Source of the DNA: Pacificibacter maritimus
GTDB lineage: Bacteria; Pseudomonadota; Alphaproteobacteria; Rhodobacterales; Rhodobacteraceae
NCBI RefSeq assembly: GCF_003814915.1
Contig: NZ_RKQK01000002.1
Coordinates: 522,505-586,504 of the forward strand
Length of the DNA stretch: 64,000 nucleotides
Direction: 5' to 3'
Each line of letters opens with the position of its first letter. The stretch's first letter is position 1. Shown one piece after another: positions 37,570-46,310 of this stretch. Made by a program: the position numbers and the translations under genes. The notes beneath the pieces are model-generated. The model was not told the DNA's origin. It was given only the letters and a program-made list of their open reading frames with translations, and did no database searches.

Positions 37570-38969
37570 TGCAGAGCCAATTTGATATCGTCGTCGTGGG
37601 CGCTGGACCCGCGGGCATGTCCGCCGCGGTTGAGGCAGCAAAGCACGGCGCAACTGTGTGTCTTTTGGATGAACAGCAGCGCGCAGGCGGGCAAATTTAC
37701 CGCAATGTGGCGCAGACCACGCCCGCGCAAGCCAAAATTCTGGGCAAGGATTACCTTGCTGGTGGGCGTCTTGTGCAAGAGCTCGGTCAGAGTGCCGTCG
37801 ATCACCGCGCAGGCGTCACTGTCTGGAATGTCGGCGAAGACGGGGCTGTCACCTACAGTCGCAATGAACAAGCGGGGCAAGTGCGCGGGCAACATGTGAT
37901 TATCGCTAACGGTGCCACCGAACGCCCTGTGCCTATTCCGGGCTGGACCTTGCCGGGGGTGATCACCGCAGGGGCCGCGCAGATCATGATGAAAAGCGAC
38001 GGGCTTGTGGCGCAAAACGCTGTGCTCGTGGGCTCAGGGCCTTTGCTGTACTTGGTGGCCACGCAATTGTTGGCCGCAGGTGCGCCGCCCAAAGCCTTGG
38101 TGGAAACGCAAACACGTCGGAACCTGATGTCCGCTTTGCCGCATTTTTTCGGTGCTGTGAAAGACTGGAAACAGCTGGTCAAAGGCATGCGGTTTTTGGT
38201 GACTTTGAAGCGCGCAAAAGTCCCACGGTACACCGCTGCCAGCGAGATTGCCGTTGAGGGCACTGATCATGCGCAGGCCGTGACATTTCGTGCTGGTGGC
38301 AAGGATCACCGTATCGAAACTGATATGGTTTTGTTGCACCAAGGCGTTGTTCCCAATACGCAAATCAGCCGCTCTTTGAAGTTGGATCATCGGTTCGACG
38401 ACATCCAAAGGTGTTTTCACCCTGTCACAGATGCCTTGGGGCAATCCTCGCATCCTTTGTTTTCCATAGCGGGCGACGGGGCTGGCATTGGCGGCGCAAA
38501 AGTTGCGGCGATCTCAGGCCGTTTGGCAGCTTTGAATGCCTTAGCCAGCATTGGCAAAATCGACGCGGGACTGCGTGACACGCAAGCCGCAGGCCTTATC
38601 AGATCCCGCCAGTCCGAGCTGTCTATTCGGCCATTTTTGGATGTGCTTTACACCCCGCCAGAGGAGGTTTTCGCGCCCGCAGATGACACGATCATTTGCC
38701 GCTGCGAAGAAGTGCGCGCGGGCGACATCCGCAAATTCGCAGCCATGGGCTGTGATGGCCCCAATCGCACCAAAGTCTTTGGGCGTTGCGGCATGGGACC
38801 GTGCCAAGGGCGCAATTGCGGGCTGACCGTGACCGAAATTCTCGCAGCGGAACACAAACGCACTCAAAATGAGGTCGGAGCGTTTCGCATTCGCGCGCCG
38901 CTTAAACCCGTTACCTTGTCAGAGCTTTCGGCCCTGTCAGACACAATACATCAGGACAAAACGCAATGA
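37566..38969 (+). CDS. FAD/NAD(P)-binding oxidoreductase, HcnB/opine oxidase subunit A-like
   Basis: A 467-residue flavoprotein with two dinucleotide-binding motifs (DIVVVGAGPAGMSAAVEAA about 6-24; NAVLVGSGPLLYLVATQLL about 155) and a C-terminal BFD-like 2Fe-2S domain (ICRCEEVRAGDIRKF, then CGMGPCQGRNCG, about 378-422). This architecture is typical of the large subunit of multi-component amine dehydrogenases. Its start overlaps the 2Fe-2S subunit gene and its stop overlaps ridA, both by four bases. Confidence 0.87.
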   Translation: MMQSQFDIVVVGAGPAGMSAAVEAAKHGATVCLLDEQQRAGGQIYRNVAQTTPAQAKILGKDYLAGGRLVQELGQSAVDHRAGVTVWNVGEDGAVTYSRNEQAGQVRGQHVIIANGATERPVPIPGWTLPGVITAGAAQIMMKSDGLVAQNAVLVGSGPLLYLVATQLLAAGAPPKALVETQTRRNLMSALPHFFGAVKDWKQLVKGMRFLVTLKRAKVPRYTAASEIAVEGTDHAQAVTFRAGGKDHRIETDMVLLHQGVVPNTQISRSLKLDHRFDDIQRCFHPVTDALGQSSHPLFSIAGDGAGIGGAKVAAISGRLAALNALASIGKIDAGLRDTQAAGLIRSRQSELSIRPFLDVLYTPPEEVFAPADDTIICRCEEVRAGDIRKFAAMGCDGPNRTKVFGRCGMGPCQGRNCGLTVTEILAAEHKRTQNEVGAFRIRAPLKPVTLSELSALSDTIHQDKTQ

Positions 38970-39310
38970 TCGAACGTCTCCATACCGCTGAGAAAATGAG
39001 TAAAATCGTCAAGCACAACGGGGTCGCCTATTTGTGTGGCCAAGTGGGCGAAGGCGACACAGTGACCGCGCAAACGATCGAAATGCTGTCGCGCGTTGAT
39101 GCCTTGCTGGCCGAGGCGGGATCATCGCGCAAGCAGATCTTGCAGGCCATTATTTGGCTGGCCGATATCAACGACGTCGCGGAAATGAACGCCGTTTGGA
39201 ACGCGTGGATGCCAAAGGGCTTTGCGCCTGCGCGGGCCTGTGGCGAGGCGAAACTCGGACGGCCCGAGTTGAAAGTCGAAGTGATCATCACAGCCGCTTA
39301 CGAAGACTAA
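38966..39310 (+). CDS. RidA family reactive-intermediate deaminase
   Basis: A 114-residue RidA/YjgF protein that hydrolyses reactive imines or enamines released by amino-acid-oxidising enzymes. The family core is seen as GVAYLCGQVGEG, QILQAIIWLADINDVAEMN and the arginine-containing FAPARACGEAKLGRPEL. Its place between two oxidoreductase genes makes sense because amine oxidation yields imines. It overlaps the preceding stop by ATGA. Confidence 0.92.
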   Translation: MIERLHTAEKMSKIVKHNGVAYLCGQVGEGDTVTAQTIEMLSRVDALLAEAGSSRKQILQAIIWLADINDVAEMNAVWNAWMPKGFAPARACGEAKLGRPELKVEVIITAAYED

Positions 39311-39359
39311 AAGACGTGAAAACGCGTTGATGTTGTCATCCCAACGACGAGGCAAATAC

Positions 39360-40484
39360 ATGAAATCTAGTTCAAATTCGGCCACAGCCGACACGATTGT
39401 TATTGGCGGCGGCTTGCATGGCTGCTCCACGGCTTTGCATCTCGCACTGCGCGGCATGAAGGTGATCGTGGTCGAAAAGGACCGTGTCGGACGCCATGCC
39501 TCGAGCGCCAATGCGGGCGGCGTGCGCCGTTTGGGTCGCGCTTTGCCTGAGGTGCCGCTGTCGGCGGCCTCGGCCCAGATGTGGCAAAATATCGAGGCGT
39601 TGGTGGACGACGATTGTGGGTTTGTCGCGTCCTATCAGGTGAAACTGGCCGACACCGATGAACAGATGGATCAACTGCGTGCGCGCGCTCAACAAGTGCG
39701 TGACATTGGATTTGAGCACGAGCACATCATCGACCAGCAGACGCTGCGCGACTTGGTACCTGCCGTGTCTCCTGCCTGTATTGGCGCGATGGCGGTCAAG
39801 GGTGATGGGTTTGCCAACCCCTTTCAAACGATCAAGGCCTTTCACCAAAAATGCAAACAGCTTGGTGTCACGTTTCACGAGGGCAGCGGCGTTGATCGCA
39901 TCGAACGTGCTGGTACAGAGTGGTCTGTGCAGACTGCGGATGGCACTTTTGTTGCACCCAATATCGTAAACTGTGCAGGGGCATGGGGCGGTAAAATTGC
40001 GGCCATGCTAGGCGATGATCTGCATGTTGAAGCCCGCGCGCCGATGTTGATCATCACTGAAAAAATGCCTCATTTTATCGATTGCGTTGCAGGCGCCCAA
40101 GGCATTCCGTTTTCGTTCAAGCAATTCCCAAATGGAACCGTGCTGATCGGCGGTGGTCATGTCGGCACGGCGCATCCCGACATCAACAAAACCGATCTGA
40201 ATTTTGAAGGTTTGGCGACCTATGCCAAAACAGCGCAGCGTTATTTCCCGATCATGAAAAACGCCAAAATAGTACGGTGTTGGGCGGGGATCGAAGGGTT
40301 CATGCCCGACGGCATTCCTGTAATTGGAGCTGGGCAAGCGGACAACGTGTTCCACAGCTTTGGTTATTCGGCGCATGGTTATCAAATGGGACCGGTTTGC
40401 GGCAAAATTCTCAGCGAATTGGTGATCGATAAGGCATCCACCTTGCCCATTGCGCCTTTCGCGCCAACCCGTTTTGCAGCTTGA
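39360..40484 (+). CDS. FAD-binding oxidoreductase, DadA-like (second copy)
   Basis: A second DAO-family flavoprotein of 374 aa in the same operon. Dinucleotide-binding motif TIVIGGGLHGCSTALHLALRG (about 13-32); family features NAGGVRRLGRALPEVPLS and FAD contacts near the end (AGIEGFMPDGIPVIG, HSFGYSAHGYQMGP). The ATG at 39360 follows GACGAGGCAAATAC, while the frame begins at 39327. It is only distantly related to the first copy, so the two may act on successive intermediates or on different substrates. Confidence 0.87.
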   Translation: MKSSSNSATADTIVIGGGLHGCSTALHLALRGMKVIVVEKDRVGRHASSANAGGVRRLGRALPEVPLSAASAQMWQNIEALVDDDCGFVASYQVKLADTDEQMDQLRARAQQVRDIGFEHEHIIDQQTLRDLVPAVSPACIGAMAVKGDGFANPFQTIKAFHQKCKQLGVTFHEGSGVDRIERAGTEWSVQTADGTFVAPNIVNCAGAWGGKIAAMLGDDLHVEARAPMLIITEKMPHFIDCVAGAQGIPFSFKQFPNGTVLIGGGHVGTAHPDINKTDLNFEGLATYAKTAQRYFPIMKNAKIVRCWAGIEGFMPDGIPVIGAGQADNVFHSFGYSAHGYQMGPVCGKILSELVIDKASTLPIAPFAPTRFAA

Positions 40485-40525
40485 TGCGTTAGGAATTCAC
40501 GCGACGGCTTGATGTAGCCCCGTAC

Positions 40526-40722
40526 CTAATCAAGCCGTGCGGGGCGACATTTGACGCGGCGGACTTGGATCGACGTTTCAATCGAGACAACGCCTGAAAG
40601 TTTGGTCAGTGGCGCCGTTAAAAACCGTGCAAATTCATGCAGATCACCCAGGACGATGCGGATCTAAGAGTCAAAGCCGCCCGTCATCAACCAACAATCG
40701 ACAACCTGTGGGAAGCGGCTCA
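40526..40722 (-). pseudogene. Lrp/AsnC family regulator, C-terminal remnant
   Basis: Minus-strand translation gives RFPQVVDCWLMTGGFDS, a stop (TAG, complement at 40664-40666), then IRIVLGDLHEFARFLTAPLT, KLSGVVSIETSIQVRRVK and an ending. This is the ligand-binding half (RAM domain) of an Lrp-type regulator, with its usual glycine-rich beta strand and closing VK. The DNA-binding half is not readable and one in-frame stop is present. It may have controlled the adjoining amine-catabolic operon. Confidence 0.7.
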
Positions 40723-41003
40723 ATTACTGCTCATAGTTGGTTTCCCTTGATTGTGAATCTTGTCGGCATGAAGGGTCAATGCTGGAGGGCCTGCGTCAAC
40801 GAGGATCGCGGAATCTCAGTCTGCTTTCGAGAAGCTACAACGCAGCATTTCAGGGAGCGGCCAAGGTCTGCTCAGGGCCGATCGCGTCGATCGACACTTC
40901 CGTTGGAAATCGGATTTTCGCTGCGGATGCTTGAGATGAGCCTCCTAATGGAAAAGCGGACATTCTGGAGGGTGGGCGTCTCTCGTGCTGTCGAACAGGA
41001 AAT
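40723..41003. other. intergenic stretch with possible regulator debris
   Basis: No intact gene. A plus-strand frame over 40737-40934 (MLEGLRQRGSRNLSLLSRSY, later NAAFQGAAKV) faintly resembles the ligand domain of a LysR regulator, but the match is too weak to call. Confidence 0.3.
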
Positions 41004-43508
41004 TTAAATAACTTCTACTATTCTTTTCCGCGCGTCGGTCACTGCATGCACCAGATCTGTTTCATCAACGGGTTTCGGGAGCATTTCAAAACGGTTGCGA
41101 TATTTCTTAATCATAGGGACTTGGGCAGGTAGGCGCGATGATATCAAAATGGCAAATACCGAAGGGTGTCGTTCTAGTGTTGCGTGGATCAATTGCAGCC
41201 CTGAATGCCCATGGTCTAGATTGAGATCAGAAACCAATAGTGTTATTTCTTGTGTCTGTTCGATGGTTTTTTGCGCCTCCGAATAGGTTGTGGCGATCAA
41301 TGTATCGAACCCGAGTGTCGTGAGGGTACCCTTTAAGGCGGCCGCCGTTTCCCGATTGTCATCAACAACGATTGCCGTACCTCCAAAAGGTATCTTGGGC
41401 TTGGCGACGGGTGGCGTGTCCATAATAGGGACGCGAATTACGATGGCTGTGCCTTGGCCCATGGATGAGAAAATTTCGATAGTGCCGCCAGATTGGGTTA
41501 CGAAACCGTATACCATCGATAAGCCTAGTCCTGTGCCTTCTCCGTTCGGACGGGCCGTATAGAAAGGTTCAAACGCGTGACGGCGGGTTTCTTCTGTCAT
41601 TCCGATGCCGTCATCCTTGATCGAGAGGACAGCGTGACGGTCCTGCGTCGTCAAGGTGATCCAGACGTTGCCTGCATCGGGCATGGCCTGTGCGGCGTTC
41701 ATACACACATTAAGCAACGCACTTTCAAGCTGACCCGGATCAAGGGATACATGCACCGGATCTTCACCCAGATCCAGATAGAGTGTCACGTTCTCGGGCA
41801 GGGCGATGTCCAACAGATCCTGCATGCCCTCAACCAATGACCCTAGATCGACCCGCTCTGGTTCAAGGTGTTGTTTGCGGGCGAACGCTACAAGACGTTC
41901 CGTCAGGGACACGCCTAAGTCCACGGCGGTCCGTATCCGTCCAAGACGGAAGGGCGCAGCGGTCGCGTTGGATGTTTCTAGCAGGTGCAGGTTGCCCGAA
42001 ATCGTCGACAGGATGTTGCCGAAATCATGGGCCACTTCGCCCGTTACCTTGCCAAGCGCCTCAACACGGCGGATTTCCTCAAGACGGTCTTCGATCCGCT
42101 TGCGCTCAGTGGTTTCCGACAACAGCCAGACGGATCGACCATCGGGCAGAAACGAAGACCGCACCTCGATCACGTCACCCATGGGGTTGGTGTATTCATC
42201 ATACCCGCCGCGGTCATCCGACCCGCTTTGCAACCTGAATGCCGACAGCGCGAACAGGTCTTGCATGGTCTGTGCAAGGGCATCGTGGGGAATGTTTAAA
42301 AGCGCTCGTACTTTGTCGTTCTCGGCCTCGATCTTGCCTTGTGGCGTCAGGATCGCGACGCCGTCTTTGATGCCGCTGAAGACACTCGAAAACAGCGTGT
42401 TCTGGCGGGTGATTTGCGCCGTCCGTCGATCTAGTTTGCGCGCGTTTGAGCGGAACACACCGAAGGCATGGAACAACTGGCCGATCTCGTCATCCGTCGC
42501 GTTCTTGGTCGGCACGGTGACCGAGTGATCGCCCGCCGCAAGTTGGCGCATACCGTCTGCGATAAGGCGTAGATTGCGTGTCACATAGCGCGATACAAAC
42601 AATGACGAGATCACCGCAACGCAGGCACTAAATGCGGCAAGCACGGCAACAACCGTTTGCGCCAGCTTTAAATCCCGTGAGGTTTGCATGCGTGCAACCC
42701 GCAGCCGTTCCTGCGCCGTTTCAACCCGCGACGTCGCATAGACGTTTATATCGCTGGAAAGCTGGCGGATGCGAAACAGCGCGTTCTCTGCATCAAGTGC
42801 GGCGGTAAGTGATTGGTATTTGAGCTGAAATAAATCGCTCGTCGGGCGCGTCAGTATCGCCTCGATTTCACGTAAACCCTGCGTCGTAATTTCGATATTT
42901 GGAAGCGCTGCACGACTGCGGTTGTAGCGGCGATTTATCTCTCCCACTTCGATGATTTCCTGAGCACGGGTCACGCGGCGGGCGTCGCTGGACAGGCGGC
43001 TCAGCGCTGCCCACGCCAGCCGGTCATCCGATGATGAGGCAGTCGCGCTGGCTTGCCGCTGAAATCGGTCTTGCAGGCGGGCCAGCTCGATATCGACCTG
43101 TGAAATTTCGGCCTGCAACCTGCTTTGCGACAATGACACACGCAACAAATTGGAAATTGCCACTCTGATCCGCGCAAGGGGCAGCAATAAGTCATCCGTG
43201 GCCTTTGATAGGGTTTCCAATTGTTCGATAGTTTGCAGGATGGCGTCTGCATCCACTTGTCTTTGATAAGGCACCTGAACCGTCAAAAGAAACGGTGCCG
43301 CCGTCGCAAGATCAGCGGCGTTGCGTGACAGCTCCAAGGCTTGTGACACTTCGGTTAGCGTATCGCGGTGAATCGTATCGAGCCAGTTTTCCGCATTGCG
43401 CAGCAGCAAAAGGCTGATCACGGATATGATCAGGGTCACAGCGCAAAGCGTCAGGATCGCGATCGAAAGCCGTGCCTTGACGCTGGGCGAACGGAGTACG
43501 CTACGCAT
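41004..43508 (-). CDS. hybrid sensor histidine kinase with receiver domain, TorS-like layout
   Basis: An 834-residue membrane kinase. Membrane segment about 12-32, a long helical periplasmic region, second membrane segment (about 280-305), HAMP, a PAS-like region, then HisKA with the phospho-accepting histidine in GEVAHDFGNILST (about 497), the ATPase N-box LLNVCMNAAQAM, G1 DDGIGMT and G2 GEGTGLGLSM. A receiver domain closes the protein (phospho-acceptor in LLVSDLNLDHG, lysine in LPKPVD). No HPt domain follows. Four bases separate it from the response regulator. Next to phnD, it may sense the same ligand, directly or through the binding protein. Confidence 0.9.
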   Translation of the reverse strand: MRSVLRSPSVKARLSIAILTLCAVTLIISVISLLLLRNAENWLDTIHRDTLTEVSQALELSRNAADLATAAPFLLTVQVPYQRQVDADAILQTIEQLETLSKATDDLLLPLARIRVAISNLLRVSLSQSRLQAEISQVDIELARLQDRFQRQASATASSSDDRLAWAALSRLSSDARRVTRAQEIIEVGEINRRYNRSRAALPNIEITTQGLREIEAILTRPTSDLFQLKYQSLTAALDAENALFRIRQLSSDINVYATSRVETAQERLRVARMQTSRDLKLAQTVVAVLAAFSACVAVISSLFVSRYVTRNLRLIADGMRQLAAGDHSVTVPTKNATDDEIGQLFHAFGVFRSNARKLDRRTAQITRQNTLFSSVFSGIKDGVAILTPQGKIEAENDKVRALLNIPHDALAQTMQDLFALSAFRLQSGSDDRGGYDEYTNPMGDVIEVRSSFLPDGRSVWLLSETTERKRIEDRLEEIRRVEALGKVTGEVAHDFGNILSTISGNLHLLETSNATAAPFRLGRIRTAVDLGVSLTERLVAFARKQHLEPERVDLGSLVEGMQDLLDIALPENVTLYLDLGEDPVHVSLDPGQLESALLNVCMNAAQAMPDAGNVWITLTTQDRHAVLSIKDDGIGMTEETRRHAFEPFYTARPNGEGTGLGLSMVYGFVTQSGGTIEIFSSMGQGTAIVIRVPIMDTPPVAKPKIPFGGTAIVVDDNRETAAALKGTLTTLGFDTLIATTYSEAQKTIEQTQEITLLVSDLNLDHGHSGLQLIHATLERHPSVFAILISSRLPAQVPMIKKYRNRFEMLPKPVDETDLVHAVTDARKRIVEVI

Positions 43509-43512
43509 GGTG

Positions 43513-44250
43513 CTACTCCGCTTCTAGCTTAAAGAAATAGCCCTGAGACCGTCGGGTTTGCAGGTGAACCGGCTTTGACGGTGTATCCTCGATCTTGCGG
43601 CGCAATCGCAGGATCAGCACATCAATCGTGCGGTCCACATAGCGTTCCATATCCGAGCCGAGTTCGGACAATAGTTCGAGTCGGGAAATCACACGCGACG
43701 GGTTACGTGCCAAATATTCAAGCAGGCGGTATTCGCCGTTTGTCAGGGGGACTTCATGGCCCGCGTGATCAAGCAGGATTCGGCTTTGTAGATCAAGTTG
43801 TTTGCGCCCGAAAGTGATGGTGTGCTCGGGCAGGGATTGCGCACGGTTCACGCCATGCCCGTACCGGCGCAGAACTGAGCGGATGCGCGCGACCAGCTCG
43901 CGCGGGTTGAAGGGTTTCATCAGATAATCATCAGCACCTGTTTCGAGACCAATAATTTTGTCGATCTCGTCGCCAACACCTGTCAGCATTACAATCGGCA
44001 AGGCATAGCGCGCGCCGATCTGCACTGCTAAATCCAAACCGGATTCACCACGAAGCCGTAAATCGATGATTGCCAGATCAACGGCGGGCGGTTCACCAAG
44101 CGCGTGAAAATCGGCGCTGCCCTCGCAGGCAATCGGGGTAAAACCACTGCTGGACAACAATTCGCACAGGGTCTCTCGTACCTCTTGATCATCATCTACG
44201 ATTGCGACGACGGGCGGCGACTGATCTTGGCTTTGATTTTCGAACGTCAC
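43513..44250 (-). CDS. OmpR family response regulator
   Basis: A 245-residue regulator: receiver domain (about 12-125; acidic pocket IVDDD, phospho-acceptor DLAIIDLRLRGESGL, lysine in YLMKPFNPRELV) and an OmpR-type winged helix (about 145-240; LTNGEYRLLEYLARNPSRVI, DRTIDVLILRLRRKIED). It is transcribed ahead of the hybrid kinase and diverges from phnD. Direct and inverted TGTTAAC repeats between them are its probable binding sites. Confidence 0.93.
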   Translation of the reverse strand: MTFENQSQDQSPPVVAIVDDDQEVRETLCELLSSSGFTPIACEGSADFHALGEPPAVDLAIIDLRLRGESGLDLAVQIGARYALPIVMLTGVGDEIDKIIGLETGADDYLMKPFNPRELVARIRSVLRRYGHGVNRAQSLPEHTITFGRKQLDLQSRILLDHAGHEVPLTNGEYRLLEYLARNPSRVISRLELLSELGSDMERYVDRTIDVLILRLRRKIEDTPSKPVHLQTRRSQGYFFKLEAE

Positions 44251-44342
44251 CCTGATCCTCCCCGAAACAGCGTTGCACTATGTTCTTCTAAACTGCGTGG
44301 GGTTTAAAGGAAAAGACAGTGCGAAGGTATCGCTTGTAATAT

Positions 44343-44384
44343 TGTTAACATTAAAATCGATCACTGTAACTGTGTGTTAACACA
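44343..44384. promoter_or_regulatory. tandem TGTTAAC repeats, candidate response-regulator operator
   Basis: TGTTAACA (44343-44350), TGTAAC (44365-44370) and the 12-bp palindrome TGTGTTAACACA (44373-44384) lie in the divergent region. The TGT(T)AAC units start at 44343, 44365 and 44375, thus 22 and 10 bases apart, close to whole helical turns, as OmpR-family dimers prefer. Confidence 0.5.
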
Positions 44385-44489
44385 GCCACCCTCGCGTGAT
44401 GCTAGGCGATGCACATAGGCTGACCAGATCGCGTGGTAGTGGTTGGAGGACCCTACCAGAGTGCGAAAGAAAACTAGGGAGAGATTAAT

Positions 44490-45473
44490 ATGACTTTGAA
44501 AGTGACAAATGCAGCTATGGCTGCAAGTCTGCTGGTACTTGGCAGTGTAACCGCCGCCGCCGCCCAAGAGTGCGCAGAACGCGGTGCGCTGGACGCATTG
44601 TATTGCGATGCGAACGGTGACCTTGTGGCCGATGCGCCAACAGATCCAGCTGAATTGAACGACCCGAATACATTGGTGTTCGCATATACGCCCGTCGAAG
44701 ACCCTGCTGTTTACGCTGACATCTGGGCGCCATTTATTGCGCACCTCGAAGACGCGACAGGCAAAGATGTGCAGTTCTTCGCAGTGCAATCGAACTCTGC
44801 AGAGGTTGAAGCCATGCGCTCTGGTCGTCTGCACATTGCAGGCTTTTCTACCGGCCCGACACCTTTTGCCGTAAACCTTGCAGGGGCCGTGCCTTTTGCG
44901 ATCATGGGCGCGGAAGACGGACAGTTCGGTTATCGCCTTCAGGTGTTCACACAAGCCGATAGCGATATTCAGGAAGTGTCCGACTTGGCTGGTCGCCGCG
45001 TGGCGCACACCTCGCCCACATCCAATTCCGGCAACCAAGCGCCGCGTGCCTTGTTTCCTGGACTAGGCGTTATCCCTGACGAGGACTACGAAGTCGTCTA
45101 TTCTGGTTCGCACGACCAATCCATGTTGGGTGTTGTCGCAGGTGATTATGACGCCGCCCCCGTTGCGTCCGAAGTGGTTGACCGCATGGCGGAACGCGGC
45201 CTGTATGACGTAGCGGATGTGCGCAAAATTTGGGAAAGCGATCCGTTCCCAACGACATCCTTCACACTGGCCCACGATCTGGACCCAGAGCTGGCCGCAA
45301 CGATCAAGGATGCGTTCTTCTCGTTTGAATTTGAAGGCACAGCCCTTGGTGATGAGTTCGAAGGTGTCAGCAAGTTTGTCCCGATCACCTATCAGGACCA
45401 ATGGGCTGTGATCCGTGAAATTCAGGCGTCCAATGGCGTTGAATACACGCCACAAGGCCTCGCTGACAATTAA
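44490..45473 (+). CDS. phnD: phosphate/phosphite/phosphonate ABC transporter substrate-binding protein
   Basis: Periplasmic binding protein of the PhnD family (327 aa). Signal peptide at 1-26 (LLVLGSVTAAAA), then FAYTPVEDPAVYADIWAPF, the segment VQFFAVQSNSAEVEAMRSGR, and the ligand loop VAHTSPTSNSGNQAPRALFP, which matches the Thr/Ser-rich anion site of the family. AGGGAGAG lies ahead of the ATG. First gene of phnD-phnC-phnE-phnE. Ligands in this family include phosphonates and phosphite; which is used here cannot be read from sequence. Confidence 0.9.
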   Translation: MTLKVTNAAMAASLLVLGSVTAAAAQECAERGALDALYCDANGDLVADAPTDPAELNDPNTLVFAYTPVEDPAVYADIWAPFIAHLEDATGKDVQFFAVQSNSAEVEAMRSGRLHIAGFSTGPTPFAVNLAGAVPFAIMGAEDGQFGYRLQVFTQADSDIQEVSDLAGRRVAHTSPTSNSGNQAPRALFPGLGVIPDEDYEVVYSGSHDQSMLGVVAGDYDAAPVASEVVDRMAERGLYDVADVRKIWESDPFPTTSFTLAHDLDPELAATIKDAFFSFEFEGTALGDEFEGVSKFVPITYQDQWAVIREIQASNGVEYTPQGLADN

Positions 45474-45494
45474 TCCCCCCGCAAAAATGCCGCT

Positions 45495-45510
45495 CCGACC
45501 AATTGGTCGG
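45495..45510 (+). promoter_or_regulatory. palindromic hairpin between phnD and phnC
   Basis: CCGACCAATTGGTCGG is a perfect palindrome in the 63-base gap and is not followed by a T tract. Such hairpins often stabilise the binding-protein message so that it is made in excess over the membrane subunits. Confidence 0.4.
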
Positions 45511-45536
45511 GGTGGCTCCTGCGTTTGAGAGGCAAC

Positions 45537-46310
45537 ATGCTAGAAATTAAGAATCTTGTGAAAAGATACGGGAAAGGTGCGCCTGTCCTAAAGGACCTGA
45601 ACCTGTCGGTTGAGGGTGAACAATTGATGTCGATCATTGGATCGTCCGGTGCGGGCAAAAGCACGCTGCTGCGCTGTGTGAACCGTTTGGTTGAACCCAC
45701 GTCAGGCAGCATCACACTGAACGGCACCGATTTTACGACACTCGGCCCCAAAGAGCTGCGCCGCGCCCGTCGTCGGGTCGGCATGGTTTTCCAAAGCTTC
45801 AATCTGGTGGACCGCTTGAGCGTTATGGAAAACGTGCAATCGGGTCGGCTTGGCTATATTTCGACATGGGCGGCCGTCACGCGCCGCTATCCTGCGGAAG
45901 ACATCGAACGCGCATTTGAGTTGATGGAACGTGTCGGCATCGCGCAGTATGCCGACAAGCGTGCGGACGAGCTGTCTGGTGGTGAACGTCAACGCGTCGG
46001 TGTGGTTCGCGCCCTGATGCAGCGTCCTGAAATCCTGTTGGCCGATGAGCCTACGGCGTCGCTGGACCCGAAAACATCTGAACAGATCATGTCGTTGCTG
46101 CGCGACCTTGCACGCGAATTGAATTTGCCTGTCATTATCAATATCCACAACGTGACTGAAGCCAAAGAATACAGTGACCGGATCGTTGGCATGCGCTACG
46201 GGCGGATCATTTTCGACGATAAGCCTGCCGCACTGGACGCCGCGCAAATGGATGAAATCTATGCGGGCACCCCATCGGAGGACCGTCAGGAAATGGGTGC
46301 TATCGCATGA
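45537..46310 (+). CDS. phnC: phosphonate ABC transporter ATP-binding protein
   Basis: ATPase of the importer (257 aa). Walker A IGSSGAGKSTLL (about 35-46), signature LSGGERQRVGVVRAL (about 143-157), Walker B ILLADEPTASLD, switch histidine in NIHNVTEA. The ATG at 45537 has GAGAGG just upstream; a TTG at 45525 is less likely. Overlaps phnE by ATGA. Confidence 0.92.
   Translation: MLEIKNLVKRYGKGAPVLKDLNLSVEGEQLMSIIGSSGAGKSTLLRCVNRLVEPTSGSITLNGTDFTTLGPKELRRARRRVGMVFQSFNLVDRLSVMENVQSGRLGYISTWAAVTRRYPAEDIERAFELMERVGIAQYADKRADELSGGERQRVGVVRALMQRPEILLADEPTASLDPKTSEQIMSLLRDLARELNLPVIINIHNVTEAKEYSDRIVGMRYGRIIFDDKPAALDAAQMDEIYAGTPSEDRQEMGAIA

Noticed and set aside
40737..40934. Possible LysR ligand-domain remnant on the plus strand
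   Set aside because: Resemblance is faint and has no conserved residues that could fix the family.
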